NCBI RefSeq assembly: GCF_002078875.1
Contig: NC_034420.1
Location: 4,773,814 to 4,837,813 of the forward strand
From: Numida meleagris
Taxonomy: Eukaryota; Chordata; Aves; Galliformes; Numididae
Reading direction: 5' to 3'
Length of the DNA: 64,000 bases
How positions within the stretch are numbered: the first letter of the stretch is position 1; each line of letters starts with the position of its first letter. The notes under the pieces are model-generated. The model had not been told where the DNA came from. It did no database searches and was given only the letters and a program-made list of their open reading frames with translations. Shown here piece after piece: positions 51,391 through 64,000 of the stretch. The position numbers were made by a program, and so were the translations under genes.

Positions 51391-54300
51391 AATCTGTATA
51401 TCTAAAGAAATCTGTGCATCACTTGAACTTCTTGTATCAAATCTTAATCTTAGACAAAAACCAAAATGCAATTAAAAAGTCCATCATAACGTATGGGGGA
51501 GAAAACCTTGCCTTTATTTACATTCCGCTGTCAAATGTGTTGGGTGTTGAGTTTTCCCAGATTTTTCTCACTGCTGAACTGTAATCTTGAAAGATACCTG
51601 AAGCTGTCCACCAGTGCATAGTTGATACTTGTATGACATTTTCTACATTTTATTATAACTAATCTCAGTATATTTTGGAAAAAAAATAAAATTCAGATAT
51701 ATTCCAGAAAAAATATCATCCATTTCCTTAAACAAAATGAGAAAACTGTCTTTACTTTCACATAAATATAATTTCACATACGAAAATATTGTTATACCTC
51801 CTGTAACAGATTCTCGTGTTTAGTGGTATAAATATCATTATTTGAGCTGCAAAAGTTATTTTGGCATGCAGTCTGTGTACTGATCTATCCCTCCTTCTTT
51901 TTGCAAATGTCCTATAAAGTGGATTTTTGGTTTAAATAAAGTATTTGCTATACATACTTTACTACTGCAACTGCACTGCATTATGGCTTGTTACTGTTAA
52001 AACATTCCTTGCCTTATGTAATCCTTGCCTACTTGCTATCCATTATTTAAAGCATGTAACAAATGGGATAATGTACGAGCTGGCTGAAAAGTGGAACTAT
52101 ATGAACGTCCACTAAAGCATGAATAGCAAATAACTGTCATACACAAATGTGGGTTAGTGTACGAATATAGGTTCCAAGTGCCACGTTACAACTCAAGACT
52201 CAAGCATGGTGAAATCAAGTAACAACTAGGAATTTTATAATGTTTACCAATAGTTTACCCAAACAATAGGCACTATTTTAAAAATAGTTATTTTCTGCAG
52301 GTGTATTCAGAATAATACCATGCCACAGTAAAACACTATTTTTTAAATTTACTAATGTTTAGTAAATGGACTACACAGTGTTTCTCAAATGACTGGTCAG
52401 TAGCTTTGTCATTCTATTTAGCTGGTTTTTCCATAGGACTGCTCAGATATTTTACTCCCATGTAAAATGGAAGTACTGGGTAACCATTTGACTTCATTAA
52501 AACTTATAGATTAAAAAGCAAAGGTGTTTAGTTCTGGAATTTAATTCTGTAATTTAATATCTAGTTATAATTATAGACAAGGTAAGGCTCATATCTTAAA
52601 TAATACTCTCAATTAGATCAACAAACATAATTTGAAGATGCTGACAAACTTACAGACATGTAGGCCTTTTTATCAGATTCTGAACTACGAAAAGCAAACA
52701 ATGCTGGCTGGCCTACTCAAATATATTAGCCCTTCTTCCACACAGTTGTCTATTCCTCACTGAATATGCTTGCCATATATTCTTAAATGAATTTATAGAG
52801 ATCTCCCTTAAAAACACCTTAGAAATACAGAGGTAAGTACAGATGTGAGATAAATGTGCAGTCATGGTTGAGACTAAGCAAAGCAAGAACTGGCCAACCC
52901 AACCTACACCCCTAGTAAGGAGAACACTGCCTCATGGTCTCTTTGTGACAGAGAAGTTGTAGTTCAGAAGACTCTAGGAAGCAGTGACAGTAAACTCAAA
53001 GTTTCTTATAGCTTCCTATGGGAATGACCTCATCCAGAATACAAACACACATCAAAGTATGTGTATGAGCTTCTTGAAAGTGGCACTATATATTTTTTTT
53101 TTTTCAAGGATAGGTAATACCTGTGAAATAACATAGACCTACATATCCAGTCACTCCTTCAGATAAAGAAAGTCATAACAACAGGATAATGGGACTATAT
53201 TATTGAATTTTGTTATGGGATAGTTTATTTTCACTTCTGAAATCTTACCAGATATTTCTGCTTCTCAGAGATAATTTGTCTAGGTAAATGAATGGATAGG
53301 AACTGAATGGCATACCAACTCTAGGAACAAATTCAGATGAGGTATTTAAAACACTGAATCAGATACCATATGCAGACCCCATCCCTCTCTCATGTACTTG
53401 AGAGCAGATCGAGGATACTTACACAATGCCATCGAGTTCACAGCCCTTGCAGAATTTCTGCTACAGGTTTCTTACAGTCTCAAAGAGCCTAGCAAGAATC
53501 TTGCTCTTGGTTTGGGTTACTACTTTCTTCCATCACATTTAGCTGGAGCTGTATACTTAGCAGTTTGAACATCTGTAAGCACAGGGGACTAACCTGAAGG
53601 AAAGGCATAAATGAAAAGAATGTCTAATGTCTTGCAGTATTCTTCTCCAGTGAACTGACCCTTGGTGTCTTACATACATTATTTCGTGTTCAAGTCTGGC
53701 GCCATGAGGATTTTCATTCCAAATCTTTTGGGAATGTTATTCCAGAGGTGGTAGATACTTCATTGAACCTCATAATAACAAGCAATGATGTTAAATAAAG
53801 CACTGAAAATCTTCAAGTTATGAGTATCAATAGGAGGTGAAGTAGCAGCTAATATAAGATTAGCTGCTGAACAAAAGTTCTCTATGATTATATTATTGTA
53901 CAAGTAATTTAGTTTCTTTTGATCTGTAATTTCAAATGTCTATACTAATTGGTTGCCAACTACAACATAATAAATGAGATAATGAAATAAAGGTGTTTTA
54001 AATATCCCTTTCCATTGCATGCAAGTTTTCGAGCATGTTAACACACAGGATGAATTCTGAAAAAAAAAATCTTAGAAGCATTAGCGCACCACTATGTACA
54101 CGAATGCCAAATAATACATTTCTCACATGAACAAAGTTCAACAACTAAATTCAATGGAATTAGGAAATAAAACAGAATATTGTATTTTAGATGAAGGATG
54201 GCACGGGTTAAGCTTACAGCAAACACGGAGACATCACACCTCTCTCCATCGCATTTTCACCTGCTCTTGTGGTGCGCACTTCTGCTTTGATAGAAAATTC

Positions 54301-56389
54301 CTTTGGGTCTTCTTGGTGTAAAGCTGTTGGTGCTTGCAGCAAAATTTGCAGAGCAAGTGGGGAATAGAGAATGTTTTCATTTGGTTGTTAAACCAGAGAA
54401 ATATCTACAGAATTTTTTCACAGTTCAGGAAAGGAACTATCACCTTTCTGTTAGCTTTGCTGAAAATGGCTGGGAAACAAAAAAGAATACAAGCCTCTCT
54501 TACGAATTTGTTTAAAAATAAACATACTTACTTGTATTATTTGTTTTAAAAAAACTGTAGCTCTTAGATTCCGCATTTTTACATGAGAATAAGGTGAAGA
54601 AACTCTGAGTGTTGCACAGACTGAGGCAGTATTATTTATTTTCCTGAAAGCAGCAACGACAGTCAAAGCACAAGCAGCATAGCTTGTTTTATATATCAAC
54701 CTTGCATGTTTTCCTGTCAGCTTTGCAGTTTGTCATCCACAGCTTAGCCTCCAAATGGCACAAACTTTGAGGACAGCACGCTGAAATGAAAGGAGACTTG
54801 CTGCCTCCTACAGAGAAGAAACAAAGCCACCAAGGAACAGTGAATTTCTGTTTATTCCATTTTATGCAGCCGAAGTTGTGGAAAAATATTCCATTATTAG
54901 CACAAACATAATACAATTCTGGCAATGGTAGCATAATTTGTTGTTACTATTTGGAGTAAAGCTGTGAGGAATCTAGGAAGTGTAACATGAAATCATAAAA
55001 GAAAATACTAAATGCAAAATCTGATATACAAAAGCAAAGAATGAGTTGGAACAGCTGCGATAGCTTATTACAAATAGTTATCAGAATTGTTCAGCTAAAG
55101 CAGTGTTTGCCAGCTGGAGTGCATTTGTTCAGAGAGGGAGGTGAGATATCCCTTCTCTCAGTGTGGAGAAACACCACAACTAAGTGAGCATAAATGCACA
55201 AAATGGCACGTTATCTTACTATGCAAGTAGTTCATCTTAGAGAGAGACACATGCTAGGCTGCTTTATGACAGTGCTTCCAGAGAAGGGCCCGGCCAACCT
55301 GGAGCACAGCGATCAGGTTCAGTCATCTATCACCGCAACCTTTTCACAAGCATTATCAGTTGCTGTTCCCCCCCCCCGACGCTCCTCTTCTGCATGTCAG
55401 TTACAGATGTGTGGCCAGTAAGCTGCCTGCAATTTGCAGCACTTGCTCCTAGCTCTGCCAGCAGATTGAATTTGTGGCAATGTGTGTGTTCTGACTAGCT
55501 ACACTTATGACAAGAAACCTGCCGTGACATCACATTTAATGGTTTACCTTAGTCAGGTCATCATGGAGACCATTAGTTTGCAAGGTGATAGAAATTGGTA
55601 TCAAATTAATTAAGTAAGGAGATCCATACGTCCATCAGTATCTAAAAATTCTGCAAGAAGCTTTTTTTATTAATTAAAACTGGCATACAAGGAGTTTTTT
55701 AGTCTGAAAGAATGAAGCACATTGGTCATTACATTATAACTGGTTGGAGTATGCTAAAAACACAGCATGAGACCAAGTTCACGCAGACTTGCTGTTACAC
55801 TGGTCAAACAGCACTAATCAAACTGTTTTATTTGAGGTTTCATCTAAAGCCCGTGAGAGTCTGGCTACTACATTTAATGGATGTGGAGTTCAGCCCTTAT
55901 GAAACTGAACACTTTATCCTCATACCATTCAATTACTTATGTCATTTGCTGAATATATTATTTCTCTGATAATGCTTTACATTTAACCACCAGCAGCTAC
56001 AACATCCAAAAGCCTCAGACTTATTTTTGTTGCTTCCTTTTTTGACTCTTTCATATCCTATTTACTAATGCCTCTTGCTTCTGCTGTCACTACTGCCGGC
56101 AAGAAATGATATTTTTCCTGTAATAAGAAATACTTATGACTTAATTCTGAATGGTTTTCATGTGCTGTTAGTTAGAATACACCACACCTCTTATGTTCAT
56201 TTTAGAAAAAGATATTTTAGCAACTGGTATTTTAAAAAAATAACTGTTGCAGTGTGACTGTATTTTACTGTGGATTGCAGATGCTAAATGCAGTCATGCA
56301 TGCCCACGTGAAGGTGGCATCAGCTTTTTTTTTTACTCCATTTGTCTGTGTCAGGTGAATTTGACCACTACCACACACTACCACACAGA
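51391..56389. other. AT-rich non-coding stretch
   Basis: No gene was recognised over about 5 kb. It holds perfect inverted repeats at 52,347-52,367 (arms ATTTACTAA, loop TGT) and 53,844-53,868, and a C10 run at 55,368-55,377. The frames around 54,300-54,550 are open in two phases but show no recognisable protein and no paired splice sites. Confidence 0.5.
53844..53868. repeat. Perfect 10-bp inverted repeat with 5-base loop
   Basis: AGCAGCTAAT and ATTAGCTGCT flank ATAAG. As RNA this would form a short stable hairpin; as DNA it could be a symmetric binding site. No function can be assigned. Confidence 0.9.
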
Positions 56390-56895
56390 ACTGCAGGATG
56401 GCTGAGGCTGCCAGGGGCTTCCAGAGGCCCAGTGCTGCAACCCATGTGCTTGCACCAAGCTACCTACAGCCACGTTCTAAACTACAAAAGACAGCTTCTG
56501 AATGTCTCCCAGACAGAAGATGACTCCACAGTCTCCCTGGGAAACCTGTGCCAGTGCTATGTTACACTCACAATAAGGTGGTATTTGCATATGTTCATAC
56601 GTAACACCCATGTTTCAGTTTGTGCCCACTGACTCTTGTCCTGCCACTGTGCAACACTGAAGAGTCTGGCTCCAGTTTCTTTGTGCCCTCCCTTCAGGTA
56701 TTTGTGCACATGGATGAGATCCCTCTTGAGCCTTCTCTTCCCTAGACTGATCAGTCCCAGCTCTTCCAGCCTATCCTCATGTGAGAGATGCTCCAGTGCC
56801 CTCATCATCTTCATGGTCCTTTACTGGATTCTCTCCAGTAGCTCCAGACCTCTTTTGTACTGGACAGCACACAACTGGACACAGTACTCCAAATA
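56390..56895 (-). mobile_element. CR1 LINE, older fragment lacking an intact 3' end, minus orientation
   Basis: On the minus strand the segment at 56,814-56,620 encodes a recognisable upstream part of the CR1 reverse-transcriptase C-terminus: HLSHEDRLEELGLISLGKRR, then LKRDLI and YLKGG. In intact CR1 this runs into [19 protein letters not shown]; here the frame is diverged. The plus-strand wording (TCTTGTCCTGCCACTGTGCA, CCTTCTCTTCCCTAGACTGA) is typical CR1. The terminal TGATTCTATG repeats are not visible. It is older than the copy at 50.9 kb. Confidence 0.9.
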
Positions 56896-59619
56896 CCACA
56901 AGGATTGAGTCCTGGAAACATCTATTCACAGCAGTGCATAAACTGAAACGATCTAAAAGTATTATGAAAACTTAGAGTTAAAAAAAAAAAAAAAGTAGAG
57001 TCAGAAATCTCTGTACACAACACTAAATGCAATGAATGAGATTTCAGGTTCACTACTGAGTAGATGAATACAGAGAACTTCTTGCACTCTCAAAGCAATA
57101 GAAGAGTAAGCACGTCTGCTGAGGAGAGGACAAAACATGGCAAATCATCCATTAATAAGTATCTATTTTCCTTAACAAATGCCTAATTATTCAGCAGAGT
57201 AATTTAATGTTCTGTATTAAGCTAAGAGGCACACGGATTAAAATAACCACATCAATGGGCTCTGTTCAGCATTCCCTACTCACTTCCACCAAAACATTAA
57301 CAAACCTCAGTAGGGAATTTTCCCAAGAAGATGAGCTAATAATGTATTGTACCCTGCAAATGAGCCCTTAAATCTCTAAAGTTGATTTTCTTCTACCAAA
57401 CCACAAAACAGTCTTTCTCTCCTTCTTTTGTTAAGAATACTCCCCACTCACGTACTGTACCTCTCTATATAAGCTAACATCCAACTCCAGCTGTTAAATA
57501 TAAAGCGTGCTTTAAGGCAAAAACAAAAATTTAGTCTTCAATAAAGAGACTCAAATAAAGCCAACTGGTAAGTACTTAGATTTCTGGTGAAATAGAAGAT
57601 TGAAATTAGGAGGCCTGTGGGAAAAGTAATTAGCTGTAGACATAAAACAACTAGAAAGAAATGCTTCAAAGCTACCAAGCAGCAGCCGTGTAAGAGAGAG
57701 AGTGGATCTATTTGACCAACAGGAACAGAAGGGAACCACTATTTAGAGAAGTGTATTGCAGTGTACTTAAATGACAGCTCTGTAGGGGTCGGCCCCAAAG
57801 CAAATACTTGAAAAAAACAAATGCCTCAAGAGCTAATGTGCCCAACCTCTCGCCTGATGCCAGCTGTATGAATTAGGAGGAAATCTAACCGGGGAAATGG
57901 ACTTGCGATAATATGAAACCAAGGACAATGAGAAATTATTTTATACCATTATTATCATGGGAATAAAGCTGAAGAATATTTAGCCATAGCCTAGAAGACG
58001 CTGCATTGATTAGCAGGTAATTAGTAGTTGCAGTAGTTTAGACATTACCAAGACTGAAAAGCAGTGAACTCAGAAGCAAACAGTTGAACTTCTCACAGGG
58101 CATGTGCTATCTATTATTAAAAACCTGGGAGAAACTGGGGGGTAAAAATGTAGCTATCTTTAAAAATACGACAAGCAAAGCCTACATCAATAACAGAGAG
58201 CCAACTAACATACCAAATGAGCGCCAGAATTCATCAAACACTAAATAAAGTGCTTGCGTCCATTTTGATGGAGGCAAACGCTTTAATCTCCATTTTACTG
58301 TATGAAATCGTGAAACATTCACTTGGAACGCACACAGATCACATTTAATATACTCTAGCACAATAAACGTCCACGGAATTAGTTAGGAATCTAGCCTAAA
58401 AACAAACAGTCTGTGCTTAAAATTACAGAATATCTGTACTGATAACATAGATATAGATATTTTATTCACCTTACATCAGATTCAGCTTAGGTGCTGCAGA
58501 TATTAGATCTTAATGTCTGTATGATTTTGACCACAAGGGGAATCAAGAAGGAACGCCACCTCGGGCACAGGGAAGAGGGAGTGCTATTTGGAGCCACACT
58601 TTTCTCTCAAGCCTTTTTCTGGTTTTAACAAATACTTCTGTGTGCATACAGCAAAGTTTCATAGTTTCTTTCATCCAGCAATCCGAAAATATTTCACAGG
58701 TTTCAATTTAGTCTCACATCTACAGAATTATGTGCAATAGTGCTTCCTGACTTAAGGCTAGCCTCAGTAAAATACTTACATGCCTAATTTGTAAGGACTT
58801 TACCAGACGGGAGTGTAGAGGCTCGAGCTGGGCCAAGACACAGGCACAAGTGTGCTACATGATCCCAAGGGTTCTTTTGGCCCCAGTCAACTAACATGCT
58901 CCCACACAGCTCCTGCATGCAGCTGAGATGACAGCGCTGGCTGAAGATCATTCCCAACCACTGGGCTCTTTTGGGTGTAAGAAAATTTAGCTGTATGCGT
59001 GAGAATGAAGTCATGTCAGATCGTCTCCCATTTTCTTTATTATCTTCTACCTTATCCTCAGGTAATGTGTTTTTATCCAATAACCATTGAACATAATGCA
59101 AAAACAGTGAAGAAACCAGAACGCTGAAAGGAAGAACTTTCCAAACTAGAGCCCAGGCTACTTTTTGTGCCTTATCTCCCCAGAAAAATAAGGCTCAAAC
59201 TCACTTTATCACCACAGAAGAACTTCAAATGGAAGTATGAAAAAATGAGAGAGGGAAACTCCTGATCAAGAAAGATTGTGAACTCAGGCTCCTTGTTTTC
59301 TGGGAGAGAGCTCTCTTTTATAGTGGATATAGCAACAGTATGGTTGTAGGCACAATGATCTAAGGATACACAGAAAATCAGAGGGAGAAGGCTACCTGAC
59401 GCAGTAAGCACCAAGCATTCTTCAGGTCAGGAGGATGAACACTGGTGATGCAACTGATGCCTACCAATGGGCTATGAAAGAATACGGAAGAACGCCAGAA
59501 TATCTGTCAGTGATGGGGCTAGAAAGCAGGACTGACCAACTCCAAATCTGCATTCCCTTACCCTTTCAAAATGACTGCATATCAATCCCAATCTCTAATC
59601 ACTTCCAGGCCAGTGATGA
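56896..59619. other. Non-coding stretch with a few coding-like frames
   Basis: No gene was recognised. A minus-strand frame of 105 codons at 58,784-59,101 begins at TTG, not ATG; its protein is not recognised. A-run at 56,981-56,994. Stretches around 57,160-57,360 and 57,930-58,050 are rich in TAAT-type words and read like candidate conserved non-coding DNA, but that cannot be shown from one genome. Confidence 0.45.
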
Positions 59620-59661
59620 GCATGTATTTAGCCTACTTATGCATGTATTTAGCCTACTTAT
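59620..59661. repeat. Perfect 21-bp tandem duplication
   Basis: The unit GCATGTATTTAGCCTACTTA followed by T occurs twice head to tail with no difference, and then three more bases match. As the unit is a multiple of three, it simply repeats seven residues in the short ATG-started frame at 59,435-59,674. That frame is not recognised as a gene. Confidence 0.95.
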
Positions 59662-61628
59662 GCAAACTGTATAAAATATGATTACAACGTATGCAAAGTT
59701 ATATGAAATACAGGGATACATGGAAAGGCTCCACATGAAGTCTCAAACACTGTTTTCACAATTGTAAGGTTTTTGTTCTGTTTTGTTTTTTTAATGTTTG
59801 TAACTGTAACATAAACACAATTGTCTAACATCAGGGCACGGTCAAAAAAAAGCGGTGATCTCAAACATGGAAGTGTTGTGCTCTGCAAGGCATTCTCTAC
59901 AGACTGCCTAAAGGGTAAGATATATACTTCCATTTTGGCTAAACTGGTCACTTTGGGAGGTGGGAAGATGAGTCTCCCACTGCTCTGTGTTACCCAAGGA
60001 CAACTGCAGCTGGCAGTGGGACAGTGCAGAGTACACCTGAACTCACCAGCCCCTGGGCAGCTCATCACTCAGCCATGGCTACATTCTGTGCAGTTTGTTC
60101 TCATAGCTTAGATCCAAGTGGGCATTCAGAGGAGCAGAACTGCCACATTAAAAACGAGGCTGAGACAGCCTGCAAGATTTTGAACAGTCTGAACATGGGC
60201 TTTCAGGAAAGCATTTTTCGATTTTGTATTCCTACACTTTTAAATTCATTATTGGATTTAGAGCTTGGGCTCTGTTATTTTTTTTTTTTTTTGCTATGAA
60301 CAATAACTTCTTTCTTAACCAGTCTCTCCTGCAACCAGTTACCATTGTATCTTCTGTAAACTGCGGTCACCCCTGTTGCTACTAATATGTGTTTTTGGGG
60401 AATGATTTGAAATGACAAATTGCTTACTTGTAACAACAAAAGAAATGATACAATATAAGCTAAGTTTTAATAACTGAAAAGATCTTTAATTAAAACTGCT
60501 TTCCATTCAGGGGCTTGAGTTTTATTTAACCAGCTGCCCTATGAAAGTTATTACCTAGAGTTTTCATTTTCCCAGTACACAGCTGCAGAAAAGATTTTAT
60601 TCTGGTGGATGAAGGGATGTACAACAGCAAGGACAAAGCTCACTTAAACTAACAATGGAGCCATGGCAAAAGTCATAACCTTCTGCTGTCTTAGGGGAAG
60701 CACACTTTCTGAATATAATCTCTCTGATTATGCCCAGTATGCAAAATGCAGTTTTATATCTGCAGCTCAAATAGATTTCAGTATTACTACTGAATACTAA
60801 TCACTGATGCAAAAAACGTGCAGCTCCCTCAAGGCATTTCAAAAATCTTGATTATTTAATCAGTGCTCTTGATTTATAAAGGCGAGCAAGTTGATGACTA
60901 CGAAAATGTGACACATTGGACACTATCCAGATGGAATGCCAGTTTTCATTTGAGGTTAAAGAGGTAAAACTCTACAAGAGAGGTTTTCCAGTATCCTGGA
61001 CTAGAGCTAGATTTATATCAGATGATAAATAGAACTTGGCAGTTTGGCTTGCACATAATATTAAAACAGAAACTTCACTGAACTGTCAGTTGTAAAATGA
61101 AGGGATTAACTTTCTTTCTGATTACAGCTTTATTCTCTGTTTCTACTATGTACTTTTTATTTATTTCATGCTTTCCACCCTAATGTCCTCTTGTCTTTTT
61201 AAATTGAATTACTCGACTTTTTCACAAATACATACGCAGTGTGTTGCCTTTTCACAAGCACTGATTTCCCAACCAGCTGGATCCAAAATTTAAAGAGTTC
61301 AGTTTCTTTCCCCCATAACTACAGATATATACATGCATTTAAAATAATTTGATGTCTACATCTCTGTATATTAATATATGCCTAGTCGTATAAAAATATT
61401 TTCATTCTTGCTTTGAATTGCAGTGGAAATGATGGAAGTTCTTTATGATACAGATGTATGTATTACATAAAAGTGAGTGAGAGTGTCCCTAATTCTGTAG
61501 CAATTACAGCTCCTGCAACTACAGCAAGAGACATCATACAGACTTTCCATACTTCAGAGATGCTGGGTTGCTGCAGATAGAAACTACAGCACCATGCACT
61601 TCACACATAAGTGAGAGGCAGGAGGATA
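59662..61628. other. Non-coding stretch
   Basis: No gene, RNA or transposon was recognised. There is a T-run at 60,279-60,292. Open frames at 59,680-60,300 overlap on both strands and carry no recognisable domain. Confidence 0.45.
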
Positions 61629-62182
61629 TTTATTAATATAAAATAGATATAATATAGTAATTTAAACAAGAAGACAGTGACTTTAACAAGATTCAAGATG
61701 GCTATAGACATCCTTGACTATTTGCTACATAGAGGGTGGGGCTGCACAATCAATCAAAGAATTAACCTCAGCAAAGCTAGTACAGCTTAAAGCTATAAAA
61801 CACCGAGGATCTGTGTCGACAAGGCATCATCGTGTCAAGGTGGATCACTGCACAGGTGTAAGTAACCTCAAGAGGCATCCCTACTCAAAGGTGAGATCCT
61901 GACACGAGCCAGATGTTTGCAAGGAGAGCTCCAAGGGGCTCTATTTATGGAGTAAGATGATTGACTCATAGCCACAGTATTTAGTATTGGCATCTATCAA
62001 ACCAGGTGTCTGCTATCAGTTCTTTGAGCACCCAGTGATTGTCTTTCAGTCCCAAGCAAGGGCAGAGTCTTTTGCACCTCATAGTATGAGCAAGGCCTTA
62101 GGCATAATGACCAAGCCGAAGGAAGATGCCAGGGGATGGCTGGGAGCATACGGCTACATGGGTATCAATAAATGTTAAGCAC
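61629..62182 (-). mobile_element. Probable LTR (endogenous retrovirus-type) remnant, minus orientation
   Basis: On the minus strand a TATA-like CATAAATAGAG (61,949-61,941) is followed after about 15 bases by GGAGCTCTCC, and about 300 bases further on by an AATAAA signal (61,634-61,629). A promoter, a short leader and a poly(A) signal in that spacing is the layout of an LTR. The segment is also less AT-rich than its flanks and has retained CpGs. I could not fix the TG...CA ends or a target-site duplication, and no viral protein sequence lies next to it, so it would be a solo or degraded LTR. Family is unknown; a diverged host sequence is the alternative. Confidence 0.3.
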
Positions 62183-64000
62183 TTCCAACTCTTTGCAAAA
62201 AGGGATTTGTTACAGAAGGAGAAAGCAACCTCCTAATATTGCCTTGTAAAATGGCCTTCACAAAAAAAGACCAGAGTAACATTAACATGGATAAAAACGG
62301 TACCTGAAGCACTACACACATACGTTTTATTTGTGAAAATAGCACTGTATTCTTGTTTTCAACAGATATGTTGATTCCAATCTGTCCTACACATGTGGTG
62401 TATGTTATTCAAACACATGCACTAGGAAAACATTCCTTTCCAGATTTTGTGTACGTGCCATGTGCCATATGCCATTAGGAACAGAAAGCAGCAATAAACT
62501 TGACTTCGTAAGTGAGAATCCTGAGATTTTGTAGGATTACAAAAGGGCCACAACACTTAAATCATTGGAAATTCTTATTGTTCTTTATACAAATACTGCA
62601 GTGTGTGTACTGAATGCAGGGAGAGATAATCTATCTGCTTCCAGATAGATTACTCTGATTTGCAATGACAGAGAACTGAGAGACTTTATTCATTCAATCT
62701 ATACACAACTTTTTCAAAATTAATAACCCAATTCAAAGGCAAGAAACTTAATAGTACTTAACTATATGGCCTCTAACGTATCATGCTGATTGAATTCCTA
62801 TGATCTCATATTTGGTCATCAAAAGACCTTTATTTTTCTCAATTAAAATCACAGACTCAATGCAACTTCCACAGAAAATAAGAGAAATTCATATACATTA
62901 CCTCTGAGGTATGAGAAATAGCACTGATTGAATAGGGCTGTTAAAATCTCTGCGGTTGGCAGTGTTCATCAGTGAATTTGTTTACAAAGTGGAAAGAATG
63001 AGATACTGTCAAAGAATGAAAAATAAAAGCTAGATTTCCTGGGAAGGAGACATCCGTCTTTTTCTATTTGTAAATGCTGACGAGCAGGGTTTAAGGAGGG
63101 CTAATGTCATCCATTCATCTTAATTAAAGAGTTAATTGCTCGTGTATCCTGATTTGCTTAGCTGAACTTAGTAGCATGGAAAGCATTTGCTACTATGTAT
63201 TTTATTGACCACTATAATGACATCATCAGTAAGACTCAGGATTTATTCATGCCTCAGCCCAAACTCATAACTTTAATAGCCTCCTACATGATAAAACTTT
63301 CAAGAGGGAAGCAGCTCTTTCTCATGGTGCAGAATACCGAGAGGTCTGTTCAGGCCCCGTTCAGAAACTGTTAAAATGTCTCAGTTCAGCTGTCATTGAA
63401 GTATTACTTCAAAGTCTAGAGTCATGAAGATAAGTAAAAAGTAATTTTAAAGACTAGTTCTCAGCAAATGTACATATGGAAATAGCATATAAAACATCTA
63501 AAAATCGCATATCAAATATAAGCAAGAGACATTACTATTCAATTTTTCACATCTGTAGTCATAGTCAAGTAAGCACTGACACAAAAGCAGACAGACGAGG
63601 TTGACAGCATGTTCTATGGATTAAAGACCAAATTGGCTTAGTCATATGTCTTACAACACAAAAGGGGAAAACTCAGATCTAAAGAAAGACCAGTTAACGA
63701 ACTAGGAAGTCTGTTAGTTTTTCTGTACGATATCTTTTAACATTTACTGCAAGTCCTTATCTTATTTCATAAAGATTCTTCACAGGAATGAAATTAAATT
63801 TTACACAAGAGGAAAATGGACAGAACTACTGCTTTTTGATTAATCAGCTACGCAGTACTGAAAAATGAAATAAAAGAATACATTACAAAACATAATACAC
63901 AGTACCCGCTAATCCTGGTAACGAGACTTCAGAAGTGATCTCGTTATGTGATGCTGCTTTCACGGGATCCATTTCCACTGGTGACAATGCACACCACTTA
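62183..64000. other. AT-rich non-coding stretch to window end
   Basis: No gene was recognised. It contains the hairpin at 62,622-62,656. The stretch around 63,110-63,300 is rich in TTAATTAAAG, TAATGACATCAT and similar words, with balanced, non-repetitive composition, and could be conserved non-coding DNA. Confidence 0.45.
62622..62656. repeat. Compact hairpin, 15-bp stem with one bulge
   Basis: TAATCTATCTG and CAGATAGATTA pair perfectly around the loop CTTC. After a single bulged A the stem continues with AGAG/CTCT, giving 15 pairs. No terminator, tRNA or known small RNA matches. It is too short for a typical pre-miRNA by itself. Confidence 0.85.

Overview
This window looks like nuclear DNA of a bird, most likely a galliform such as chicken, turkey or quail. 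The main evidence is its repeats. Several copies of the CR1 retrotransposon carry the avian 3' end and the conserved C-terminus of its reverse-transcriptase ORF, and there are two remnants of a mariner element of the kind I know from chicken as Galluhop. There are no Alu-like or L1-like repeats, and the background is AT-rich, CpG-poor and repeat-sparse. Nothing bacterial, plasmid or phage-like is present. Long homopolymer and simple-sequence tracts (A26, T27, CA, CAAA, GAAA, TACA/TA) are scattered through it, as expected for intronic or intergenic vertebrate DNA.

The one strong functional landmark is a CpG island of about 1.4 kb at roughly 32,870-34,260. It has GC boxes on both strands, a CCAAT box near 33,829, a G-quadruplex motif near 33,885 and no TATA box. 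This is almost certainly the promoter and first exon of a gene. The sequence does not settle its direction: there are possible splice donors on both strands. No protein in or around the island could be recognised, and the long open frames inside it are what GC-rich DNA gives by chance.

Layout. 1-9,480: AT-rich non-coding DNA with a decayed mariner copy (3,261-3,720) and a CR1 tail (4,157-4,420). 9,480-9,800: a coding-like, CpG-retaining block with a textbook polypyrimidine tract and acceptor on the plus strand, and a competing open frame with a membrane-spanning stretch on the minus strand; this is the best candidate for an exon outside the island. 9,800-28,700: about 19 kb of intron-like or intergenic DNA with simple repeats only. 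28,760-29,010: a small CpG-rich patch with an 18-bp perfect palindrome. 32,870-34,260: the CpG island. 34,260-49,660: non-coding DNA with a candidate small exon at 37,936 and a nested inverted repeat at 35,670-35,800. 49,665-51,190: three repeats in a row (old CR1 tail, mariner MITE-like copy, young CR1). 51,190-64,000: non-coding DNA with an older CR1 copy (56,390-56,895), a 21-bp tandem duplication, a probable LTR remnant (61,630-62,180) and a compact hairpin (62,622-62,656).

No complete gene can be annotated with confidence. No new multi-gene system was found. The items most worth checking are the 9.5-9.8 kb block, the direction of transcription from the CpG island, the 28.8 kb CpG patch and the structured inverted repeats.
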